A stretch of 11,637 bases of DNA, from positions 1 to 11,637 of the forward strand of contig CAKUVB010000039.1 in assembly GCA_934693215.1 (NCBI GenBank), read 5' to 3'. Source of the stretch: an uncultured Candidatus Melainabacteria bacterium. GTDB taxonomy: Bacteria; Cyanobacteriota; Vampirovibrionia; Gastranaerophilales; Gastranaerophilaceae. The notes below the pieces were generated by a model. That model was not told the DNA's origin. It did not search any database and worked only from the letters and a program-made list of their open reading frames with translations. This document shows positions 1 through 6,307 of the stretch, piece by piece; the stretch's first letter is position 1, and each line of letters starts with the position of its first letter. The position numbers and the translations under genes were made by a program.

Positions 1-1010
1 GTACTGCATCATTTGATTTGGCATTATGCTTGAAAAAAACAGGCGAATATGACAAAGCTGAAAAGTATTGCAAAAAAATATTAAGCACGTATCCAAAGAA
101 AAATGATGTCCTAAACCTTTTGAAACAAATAGAACTGGTACAAAAGAAAACAAGAAAAGGATACAAGTATTATATTGAACGAACTTTGAATAAGGATTTA
201 GATGGATTAAAAAATAAATGGAACGGCAAAGAATTCAAAGACAAAACCATTCTTGTAGTATCAGATATAAGAGGTGGCGAATTTATAATAAACTTGCGAT
301 ATATAACTGAGCTAAAAAACAAATTTCAAAAAGTTATTCTTGCTTGCAATCCTGATACTGAATCTCTAATTCATTTTCCTGAAATTAGAGTAATTAATAA
401 TAATGATATATTCAAAACAGATTTTGATTATCATGTACTATTATCAGAATTGCCATATTATTTAAACAAGTCATTTGAAAATATTTTGCCTGTAAAACCA
501 TATATCAGCACAGAAAAAATCGAATTGAATGATGATAATTATAAAATAGGTTTGTTGTGGAAAACTTCCGGAGATTCGTTCAAATCATTACATCAAGAAT
601 CTATTGATATTGCAAAAATTATGCCTCAATTATTTGAAATAGATAATGTTTCTTATTATTCGTTCCAAAGTAATGATATATTTAATACTATTTTGCAATT
701 CCCTCAAATTAAAAATATTTCAAACGAAATACATAATTTAGAAGATTGTGCAAAATACTTAAACTCAATGGATTTAATAATTTCAATTGATTCAGAGCTT
801 TTACATCTGGCAGGAGCTATGAATAAGCAAGCGATAGCATTAATTCCATTTGATTCTGCTTGGTATTGGTTTAATAATGATAAAAAAACTGAATGGTATA
901 GTTCAGTTGAGATTGCAAAACAAAAAAATAATGACAATTGGAATGAAGTAGCAAACCTTGTAGTTGAAAGAGTAAAAGAATATAATGCTAAACATCAAAA
1001 AGTTAAATAA
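1..1010 (+). CDS. TPR protein with C-terminal GT9-like domain, 5' partial
   Basis: The reading frame is open to the window edge (first full codon at position 3), so the gene starts upstream; the TTG at 18 lies inside a TPR helix and is not a real start. 335 residues are visible. The N-terminus is the end of a tetratricopeptide repeat (ALCLKKTGEYDKAEKYCKKI). A two-part region resembling a GT-B fold follows: a first half (TILVVSDIRGGEF) and a second half with GLLWKTSGDS, LIISIDSELLHLAGAM and a WYWF aromatic patch before EWYSSVEI. These match, in order, the conserved blocks of the next gene, its paralogue. The blocks are more degenerate here: the glycine loop reads IRGGEF rather than GLGDGLQF, and WRAGD is replaced by WKTSGD. 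By family it would be a soluble sugar transferase or sugar-nucleotide-binding protein; acceptor and donor are unknown, and activity may be weakened. It overlaps the next gene by 26 bp, implying co-transcription. Confidence 0.85.
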   Translation, partial: TASFDLALCLKKTGEYDKAEKYCKKILSTYPKKNDVLNLLKQIELVQKKTRKGYKYYIERTLNKDLDGLKNKWNGKEFKDKTILVVSDIRGGEFIINLRYITELKNKFQKVILACNPDTESLIHFPEIRVINNNDIFKTDFDYHVLLSELPYYLNKSFENILPVKPYISTEKIELNDDNYKIGLLWKTSGDSFKSLHQESIDIAKIMPQLFEIDNVSYYSFQSNDIFNTILQFPQIKNISNEIHNLEDCAKYLNSMDLIISIDSELLHLAGAMNKQAIALIPFDSAWYWFNNDKKTEWYSSVEIAKQKNNDNWNEVANLVVERVKEYNAKHQKVK

Positions 1011-2610
1011 AGCTATTCAATATGTAAAAAATAAAGATTTTGATTCTGCTGAAAAAATATATTCAGAATTATTAAGAGAATACCCAAATGATGATACTGT
1101 GTTATCTTTTTGGGGACTTTTTAATATCAAAAAAGGTTTGTTTAAAAAAGCTGAAAAAATACTAGAAAAATCATATAGCTTAAAAAAAGCCCCATCTACA
1201 ATTGCGGCCTTGATATTAACAAAATATCAACTAAAAAAATATGATGATACTATCATATTGTGCGAAGAAATGTTCAAATATGATAAAGATAGCGAACATT
1301 TATACCAAAAGATTATTGAATGTTTCAGATTTTTGAATATGTATAATTTTGCGGGTGCATACTGTCAAAAATATATCACCGCACACCCTGAAAGTCCGAC
1401 TGCGAAAGTTAGATTGTGTCAAAACTATATGGATATTAGAGATTATAAAAAAGCAGAAAAACTTTGTGCTGAAATAATGAAATCATATCCACAAAACCCT
1501 CTAAACTGGATAAATGCGGGGTTATTACAAGAATTGATTTATAACAACGAAGAATATGCTCAAGAATGTTATAAACAAGCAATTGAGTTAAATTTTCCAA
1601 TAGGATATTACCATTTAGCCGTAAGCTTACAAAAAGTAGGCAAATTCGAAGAAGCTGAGAAAAATTATAAAAAAGCTTATGAATATTTTCCAACTGATAA
1701 TGATATAAAAGCCTCAATTGGTTGTTTTTATCTTCAACAAAGGAATTTTGAACAAGGGTTTGATTGGTTTAACCAAAGAGAAAAATCAAAAACTGTAGAA
1801 ACTCTTAAAAACTTTTATTCAGAATGTAATAAAGATTCAACCGTATTAGTTTATTCAGATATGGGATTAGGTGATGGGCTACAATTCTCAAGATATTTGC
1901 CTTATTTAAAAGAAAAATGCAAAAATGTTATTGCTTATGTAAGAAAACCTCTTACCAAAATCCTTCAAAGAAGTTTTCCTGATATAAAATTCTATGATTC
2001 TGGTTTGACAGATTTGGAATACGATACATCTCTTTTAATGGTCGGTTTACCGTATTATTTGAATATGCTTTATTCTGATATTCCAATGTCCGATGGATAT
2101 TTAAACGCAGATGAAGAAAAAGTTCAGTATTTTAAAGATAAATATTTTAAAACCGACAAATTAAAGGTTGGTTTATGTTGGAGAGCTGGAGATTTAAGTA
2201 TTCGTACTGCGATTAACCGTACAATAAATATTGATTATTTCAGATCATTATTAGAGCTTGAAAATGTAGAATTTTATTCATTCCAAAAAGACGACATTTT
2301 TGATGCTTGCAAAAAATATCCACAAATTATTGATTTATCAGAAGAATTTGACTCTTTTGATGATACTGCTTCTGCTATGAAAAATTTGGATTTGATGATA
2401 AGTGTTGACTCTGCTTGTATTCATCTTGCCGGAGCATTAGGGGTAAAATCACTTTTATTATTACCTTATTGCACTGATTGGCGTTGGTTTGATAACACTC
2501 AAACGACTGAATGGTATTCTTCTGTACAAATAATTAAACAAGTTGAACGTCAAGATTGGTTTAAAGAAATAGACAAATGTAAACAATTTGTAATAGATAT
2601 GATTAAATAA
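985..2610 (+). CDS. TPR repeat protein with GT9-like glycosyltransferase domain
   Basis: 541 residues. Residues 1-265 are about seven TPR units (for example DFDSAEKIYSELLREYP, KFEEAEKNYKKAYEYFP), a protein-interaction solenoid. Residues 285-365 contain the N-terminal half of a GT-B-like domain with MGLGDGLQFSRYLPYL (293-308). Residues 393-530 contain the C-terminal half with VGLCWRAGD (395-403), DLMISVDSACIHLAGAL (469-485), DWRWF (498-502) and TEWYSSVQIIKQ. This combination is the common bacterial TPR plus heptosyltransferase-like (GT9) arrangement, usually soluble and linked to glycosylation of surface polymers or proteins; the substrate cannot be read from sequence. No signal peptide or membrane segment is present. 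The ATG at 985 lies inside the end of the upstream paralogue without a strong Shine-Dalgarno site, so translational coupling is likely. The pair probably arose by tandem duplication. No terminator is visible before the next gene. Confidence 0.88.
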   Translation: MLNIKKLNKAIQYVKNKDFDSAEKIYSELLREYPNDDTVLSFWGLFNIKKGLFKKAEKILEKSYSLKKAPSTIAALILTKYQLKKYDDTIILCEEMFKYDKDSEHLYQKIIECFRFLNMYNFAGAYCQKYITAHPESPTAKVRLCQNYMDIRDYKKAEKLCAEIMKSYPQNPLNWINAGLLQELIYNNEEYAQECYKQAIELNFPIGYYHLAVSLQKVGKFEEAEKNYKKAYEYFPTDNDIKASIGCFYLQQRNFEQGFDWFNQREKSKTVETLKNFYSECNKDSTVLVYSDMGLGDGLQFSRYLPYLKEKCKNVIAYVRKPLTKILQRSFPDIKFYDSGLTDLEYDTSLLMVGLPYYLNMLYSDIPMSDGYLNADEEKVQYFKDKYFKTDKLKVGLCWRAGDLSIRTAINRTINIDYFRSLLELENVEFYSFQKDDIFDACKKYPQIIDLSEEFDSFDDTASAMKNLDLMISVDSACIHLAGALGVKSLLLLPYCTDWRWFDNTQTTEWYSSVQIIKQVERQDWFKEIDKCKQFVIDMIK

Positions 2611-2639
2611 GTCAATTCTATGAACTAAAAATACTTTAT

Positions 2640-2665
2640 ATAAATATAGGTTAGGTTATATTTAT
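2640..2665. promoter_or_regulatory. 9-bp perfect inverted repeat upstream of Q-rich gene
   Basis: ATAAATATA (2640-2648) and TATATTTAT (2657-2665) are perfect inverted copies flanking an 8-bp spacer GGTTAGGT. The repeat ends one base before the Shine-Dalgarno region of the gene at 2681 and contains -10-like TATA sequence, so it could be an operator or an mRNA hairpin. No convincing -35 box was found. In such AT-rich DNA a chance repeat remains possible. Confidence 0.4.
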
Positions 2666-2680
2666 TAAAGGTGATTTATT

Positions 2681-3184
2681 ATGGTAAACGAAATTGGTTC
2701 ATTAGGAACTTTTGGTGGTGCAACATTTAGACCAGAAGCACTTCAAGCATATCAACAATATTTGCAACAAACTCAACAAGCAAACCCACAACAAACAAAT
2801 AGATTAACTCAACAATCAAACGTATCTTTGATTAATCCTAGTGGCGTTGCTCAAGCTCAAAATTTCGCAGCAATGGTTAATAACAATCCTTATCAACAGT
2901 TCCCATATAATAGCAAATACAGTAACGATATATTTGCTCAACAGTTATTTAATAATCAAACAGGACAAACTTACGGGAATTCCGGTAATTACGCACAATT
3001 AAACAATTCCTTCGTAGCGGGTAAATATAGTGGTGGCGATATTTTTGCTCAACAGTTATATCAATCAAAACCTTGGGAACAAATTTGCGGACAAACTGCA
3101 CCACAAACTAATCAAAGCGGATACGGATATTCACAATATCCTCAATACCCACAGTATACACAAGGGTTTAGTAGATTAGGATAA
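2681..3184 (+). CDS. Gln/Asn/Tyr-rich low-complexity protein, unknown function
   Basis: 167 residues, not assignable to a known family. The start is well supported: AAAGGTGAT lies just upstream of the ATG. About 31 residues are Gln and about 18 Asn, with many Tyr, Pro, Gly and Ser and very few charged residues, giving a prion-like composition. After an ordered-looking start (EIGSLGTFGGATFRPEALQA) come Q-tracts at 22-45. An octamer occurs twice, as DIFAQQLF (83-90) and DIFAQQLY (120-127), each preceded by KYS. The C-terminus is a YPQYPQYTQ stretch. There is no signal peptide and no transmembrane segment. Single cysteine at about 136. The gene is 70 bp downstream of the TPR-glycosyltransferase pair and may be read from it or from its own signal in the inverted repeat. 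It could be a secreted or assembly-prone structural protein; that is inference from composition only. Confidence 0.75.
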   Translation: MVNEIGSLGTFGGATFRPEALQAYQQYLQQTQQANPQQTNRLTQQSNVSLINPSGVAQAQNFAAMVNNNPYQQFPYNSKYSNDIFAQQLFNNQTGQTYGNSGNYAQLNNSFVAGKYSGGDIFAQQLYQSKPWEQICGQTAPQTNQSGYGYSQYPQYPQYTQGFSRLG

Positions 3185-3189
3185 AATTA

Positions 3190-4080
3190 TTATATATAAG
3201 ATTTGGCATTACATTTTGGTTCAATATGTATTATAGTATCCACTTTGTTAAATGTTGAATTTAGCTTAGATTCTATTTCGTTGCAAATTCTATGACTTTC
3301 TTTTACTGTCATTGTTTCTTGAGCATAAATTGTCAACTCAATATTTATACGAGGACCTGATGTTCGTGTTCTTATTTTACACGTTTCAAGTATACCTTCG
3401 TTTGTAAAGCTTTTCACAATATCGCCAATCTTTGATATGTCTGATTCCGGAAGTCCTTCATCTAGAAGATTACTTGTAGCTTTTCTACAAATTTTTAACC
3501 CTGTATGGGAAATCATTACTGCAACAACAAGAGCTATCATTGAATCTAGAATATGGATACCCGTTAGCTTAATCATTATCATTCCTAATGCAACACCAAC
3601 AGAAGTATAAACATCAGTTCTCAAATGTTCTCCATCTGCATATAAAGCTATTGAACCTGTTTTTTTAGCGACTTTGAACAAAACTGTACTCACTATGATA
3701 TTTACAACAACCGAAAATATCATTACATAGGCTGCGATATCTATATTAACAACATTATGATTTCCGGTAATAATGTTTTTACCAGCTTCTGCGAATATAT
3801 ATAACGCAGCAATATTAATCAAAACACCTTCAACCAATCCTGAAAAATCTTCATATTTTCCATGTCCAAATTGATGTCTTGTATCAGGAGATTCAGAGGA
3901 TTTTTTTACTGCAAAAAATGTTATGTATGAGGCTAAACAATCTGTGCCTGAATGTATAGCTTCTGAAATAATCCCAACAGAACCTGACAAAAGACCTGCC
4001 ATTAATTTGATTACGATTAAAAACGAATTCGAAATCAAAGACAATATTGCGGTATTCTTTTTTAATTTGTTTTCATTCAT
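3190..4080 (-). CDS. Cation diffusion facilitator (Zn2+/Fe2+-type efflux transporter)
   Basis: 296 residues from the ATG at 4080. The frame can be extended to a TTG at 4107, but that would place the -10 box inside the gene. CDF transporters exchange divalent metal for protons across the inner membrane and act as dimers. Six membrane segments are visible in the usual spacing. The metal site is intact: H43-x3-D47 in segment 2 (HSGTD) and H152-x3-D156 in segment 5 (HLRTD), a combination usually associated with zinc transport. The conserved loop DTRHQFGHGKYED (66-78) follows segment 2. A cytoplasmic C-terminal domain (about 205-288) ends with IHIEP, as expected for the ferredoxin-like dimerisation domain. 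Length is normal for the bacterial family. The stop lies 5 bp from the end of the convergent Q-rich gene with no obvious terminator between them. Metal specificity (Zn, Fe, Cd, Co) cannot be decided from sequence. Confidence 0.93.
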   Translation of the reverse strand: MNENKLKKNTAILSLISNSFLIVIKLMAGLLSGSVGIISEAIHSGTDCLASYITFFAVKKSSESPDTRHQFGHGKYEDFSGLVEGVLINIAALYIFAEAGKNIITGNHNVVNIDIAAYVMIFSVVVNIIVSTVLFKVAKKTGSIALYADGEHLRTDVYTSVGVALGMIMIKLTGIHILDSMIALVVAVMISHTGLKICRKATSNLLDEGLPESDISKIGDIVKSFTNEGILETCKIRTRTSGPRINIELTIYAQETMTVKESHRICNEIESKLNSTFNKVDTIIHIEPKCNAKSYI

Positions 4081-4086
4081 AAAAAG

Positions 4087-4095
4087 ATTATAACA
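4087..4095 (-). promoter_or_regulatory. Extended -10 promoter of the cation transporter, predicted leaderless
   Basis: On the minus strand TGT-TATAAT (4095 to 4087) is a perfect -10 with a TGn extension. Its last base is followed by six bases (CTTTTT) and then the ATG at 4080, so transcription would begin at or next to the start codon. No Shine-Dalgarno sequence exists. No good -35 box is seen, as is tolerated with extended -10 promoters. Confidence 0.6.
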
Positions 4096-4135
4096 CTTAA
4101 TATACAAAGATATAGTAGCAAAAAAATCTTACTTC

Positions 4136-5161
4136 ATGTTTTATACCAATATGACAGATATCTGGTTACAATTACGACATAAACCTGAACCTCTTACGAG
4201 GGTAAATGTTGTGCATTTCAATGATATGCACGAAAATGTTGAGAATATTGATTCGTTTATTACTGGTCGTGATGAGTTTTATAAAACCAATCCTAATGGA
4301 ATAAATCTAACACTTGCTGCAGGTGATATATTTAACCGTTTTCCGCAAAACGAAAGAATTGTATCAAATTTTGTAAAAGATTATGTTGATGCAACTGCAA
4401 CAGGAAATAGAGATTTAGAAAAAGGAAAAAGATTAAGCAAATCAATAAAAAAATATGGAATAGATGACAAGTTTGTGGGTACAAATGTTTATTATACAGA
4501 TAATAACCCTCTACAAAATCAGATTTTAAAAACAAAAGTAGTCAATGGTATTGGTATAATCGGACTTGCCCCTGTGGATTATAAAGCAAGAATAAAGAAA
4601 AAGGGCAATAAAGGTATCCAAACAGAAGATTTGGATAAAACAATCCAAACAATCACTAAAGAAGTTGATAATTTTGAAAAACAAGGAATAAATAAAATTT
4701 TTATTCTTGCTCATACAGGTGAATTTTCAGGACATAGCAAATTTGACAGACACGATATTGATTATTACAAAAAATTATCTGAGATTTCTGGAGTTGATGT
4801 AATTATCGGAGGTCACGACCATAGACAAACAGATAGATGGGAAACAACAAAACGTGGAGAACCTGTCAAAATAGTTTCAACAGGAAATACAAAAGATAAA
4901 ATGTTTGATGCTAATTTAGATTCGTTTGGCGAAATGTCATTAATTTTTGACAAAAACGGAGTTTTACAAAAAGATAAATGTAAAAACGAGTTCTTGCAAA
5001 CAAACCAATTTCCTAAAAGTGGTTTTGTTGAACAATATCCACACAAAATTATTAATTGGGGCAAAGTAACAGAAAAAACTGTTTCTTGTATTTTTGGAAT
5101 AAAAAACACTATCAAATCATGGTTTCATAAAAATAATAATGTAGAATCTCAAAACGGATAA
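4136..5161 (+). CDS. UshA/5'-nucleotidase-like metallophosphoesterase with altered catalytic site
   Basis: 341 residues of the calcineurin-like/5'-nucleotidase type. Motifs in order: HFNDMHE (D30, H32), AAGDIFN (D64), TGNRDLEKG (N91), ILAHTGE (H193) and IIGGHDHRQ (H227, H229). These correspond to the bimetal-binding residues of the family. In enzymes such as UshA the fourth block reads GNHEFD, where His and Asp form the catalytic dyad; here those positions are Arg92 and Glu95. Metal binding is therefore likely but hydrolysis may be impaired or changed. The C-terminal nucleotide-binding domain of UshA is missing; the protein ends with a short basic tail. With no signal peptide it should be cytoplasmic, unlike periplasmic UshA. 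Start choice is uncertain: ATG 4136 and ATG 4151 both lack a Shine-Dalgarno site. A TATAGT at 4111-4116 could be the -10. It is divergent from the cation transporter. Confidence 0.85.
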   Translation: MFYTNMTDIWLQLRHKPEPLTRVNVVHFNDMHENVENIDSFITGRDEFYKTNPNGINLTLAAGDIFNRFPQNERIVSNFVKDYVDATATGNRDLEKGKRLSKSIKKYGIDDKFVGTNVYYTDNNPLQNQILKTKVVNGIGIIGLAPVDYKARIKKKGNKGIQTEDLDKTIQTITKEVDNFEKQGINKIFILAHTGEFSGHSKFDRHDIDYYKKLSEISGVDVIIGGHDHRQTDRWETTKRGEPVKIVSTGNTKDKMFDANLDSFGEMSLIFDKNGVLQKDKCKNEFLQTNQFPKSGFVEQYPHKIINWGKVTEKTVSCIFGIKNTIKSWFHKNNNVESQNG

Positions 5162-5191
5162 ATAAAATAAAAATAAACTTTTTGAAATACA

Positions 5192-5217
5192 AAAGGTTGC
5201 CAATAATGGCAACCTTT
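5192..5217. terminator. Bidirectional intrinsic terminator between convergent genes
   Basis: AAAGGTTGCCA (5192-5202) and TGGCAACCTTT (5207-5217) form a perfect 11-bp stem with a four-base ATAA loop. It lies in the 88-bp gap between convergent genes ending at 5161 and 5250. The U-tracts are short on both strands (CCTTTATAT and CCTTTTGTATTT), so termination in both directions is plausible but perhaps incomplete. Confidence 0.8.
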
Positions 5218-5249
5218 ATATTGTGGGTAAATTATATTTCTAAGTCTTA

Positions 5250-6098
5250 CTAAGAGAACAATTTGAATGTTCTATCTACGTTATCTTTAGCTACAGATTT
5301 CAATGTATCTATTTCTGTTTTGATAGCGTTTCTTTCTTGTTCCATCGCTGCTAAATCTGTGTCGAATTTTTTATCTTTAGCATTGATTTTTCTCATGTCA
5401 GCTTCGTATTTTGCTTCGGCTTTCTTTAGCTGTGTTTCATCTGAAACTTCTTGAAGTGATGTATCTGTTGCAATGTTTACTTGTGCAAAAGTACCATCAC
5501 TATTTGGTTTTTCAAACACGATAAAACCGGCTTCAACCAAGTTTCTAAGAACTTCTGGTTTTGTAAAGTCAATTTTTACTAATTTGGCTTGAACATCTGG
5601 ATCTGCAGTTTTTTGTTTATAACCTTTTACTGTAGTTACACCTGCGGCTGCCGGTTCTGCAAGTTTATATGTCACACCATTATCAGTTACTGTTTCTCCA
5701 GCTTTTTTGCCATCTTTACCTATTGCTGTGTTTAAATTAACTTCTGTAATCTCAGATTCATAAGTTTGCCATTGAGCTTGAGTATTAGTTTTTTGTGCTG
5801 CAGTATTATTTATACTGTTATAATCATACCAATCATTTCCACTAAGGATTTTTATTTGATAACCGTTTTGAAGTAGAGTAGTAACACTTGCATCTACATA
5901 ATTTGCAGAGCCGTCTGCTCCAATTTGTTTAAATTGTACTTTTTGTCTGTTTAGAGCATTTTCATACTCTTGATAAACCTGTGTTGATTCATTCGCCATT
6001 TGCAACTTTTGAGCTTCTAGGTTTTGTGCCTTATACTCAATATCATGCATTCTTGCGGTTAAATTCAACAATCTTGCTTGTGATGCTGATAAACCCAT
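5250..6098 (-). CDS. Unrecognised protein with coiled-coil ends, sigma-28-type promoter
   Basis: 282 residues from the ATG at 6098, chosen because AGGAGT (6111-6106) lies 7 nt upstream; the frame runs open further upstream but that part lies in the structured leader. Residues 1-55 (MGLSASQARLLNLTARMHDI and onward) are a predicted helical, coiled-coil-like segment rich in Gln, Ala and Glu. Residues 60-210 are a Thr/Gly/Ala-rich middle region including GYQIKILSGNDWYDY. Residues 215-276 are a second charged helical segment, and the protein ends DRTFKLFS. No signal peptide, membrane segment or cysteine is present. Helical ends around a variable centre recall flagellar axial proteins, and the promoter matches the flagellar sigma factor, so a role in motility or a surface appendage is plausible but unproven. 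From memory, MGLSASQARLL-type starts recur in hypothetical proteins of gut Melainabacteria. It could also be a non-flagellar structural or secreted protein. Confidence 0.82.
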   Translation of the reverse strand: MGLSASQARLLNLTARMHDIEYKAQNLEAQKLQMANESTQVYQEYENALNRQKVQFKQIGADGSANYVDASVTTLLQNGYQIKILSGNDWYDYNSINNTAAQKTNTQAQWQTYESEITEVNLNTAIGKDGKKAGETVTDNGVTYKLAEPAAAGVTTVKGYKQKTADPDVQAKLVKIDFTKPEVLRNLVEAGFIVFEKPNSDGTFAQVNIATDTSLQEVSDETQLKKAEAKYEADMRKINAKDKKFDTDLAAMEQERNAIKTEIDTLKSVAKDNVDRTFKLFS

Positions 6099-6121
6099 TT
6101 TCCTTACTCCTTTTTTCTTTT

Positions 6122-6173
6122 TAGGACAATTACGCAGACGCACATCGCCTGTCGATAACATATCCGTTTCCTA
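6122..6173 (-). promoter_or_regulatory. Structured 5' leader of the 282-residue protein gene
   Basis: In the minus-strand transcript, CAGGCG (6151-6146) pairs with CGUCUG (6140-6135) across a five-base AUGUG loop. The stem is extended by CG/CG and UUA/UAA pairs with two single-base bulges, 11 bp in all, and is enclosed by UAGGA (6173-6169) with UCCUA (6126-6122). One pair is a G-U wobble that exists only in the minus-strand RNA. The element begins about 8 nt after the predicted transcription start and ends about 10 nt before the Shine-Dalgarno site. It resembles no riboswitch class I recognise. Confidence 0.5.
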
Positions 6174-6187
6174 GTTCTATGCCATGC

Positions 6188-6214
6188 ATGACGGCACATT
6201 TCTTGAAAACTTTA
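6188..6214 (-). promoter_or_regulatory. Sigma-28 (FliA/SigD)-type promoter
   Basis: Minus strand: TAAAGTTT (6214-6207), an 11-nt spacer (6206-6196), then GCCGTCAT (6195-6188). The sigma-28 consensus is TAAAGTTT-N11-GCCGATAA, so the -35 is perfect, the spacing is exact and the -10 matches at five of eight positions including the GCCG core. Transcription would start near 6181, giving an 80-nt leader. This element normally controls late flagellar and chemotaxis genes. Confidence 0.6.
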
Positions 6215-6292
6215 ATTTTTCGGAAAACATATTTACAATTTGTTACATAAAATTAAAATTAAATATATTCCACTCAGTCGTACATATTTTTT

Positions 6293-6301
6293 TGTTATAA
6301 T
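6293..6301 (+). promoter_or_regulatory. Extended -10 promoter of the decarboxylase, predicted leaderless
   Basis: TGT-TATAAT (TATAAT at 6296-6301) is a perfect extended -10. Six bases (CAAGGA) separate it from the ATG at 6308, so the transcript should start at the start codon. The AAGG in this gap is too close to the ATG to act as a normal ribosome site and would probably not be transcribed. No clear -35 is present. Confidence 0.6.
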
Positions 6302-6307
6302 CAAGGA

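Noticed and set aside
18..1010. TTG at 18 as the start of the first gene
   Set aside because: The frame is open upstream to position 3 and the TTG lies within a TPR helix; the gene simply runs off the window.
4081..4107. TTG at 4107 as the start of the cation transporter
   Set aside because: It would place the perfect extended -10 box inside the coding region; the ATG at 4080 begins a normal-length family member.
6099..6161. N-terminal extension of the 282-residue protein
   Set aside because: The added segment coincides with the structured leader and the Shine-Dalgarno site, and its codons look like untranslated sequence.
6099..6181. Cyclic-di-GMP (GEMM) riboswitch in the minus-strand leader
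   Set aside because: The leader has hairpins but lacks the GEMM conserved core and tetraloop-receptor arrangement, and is short.
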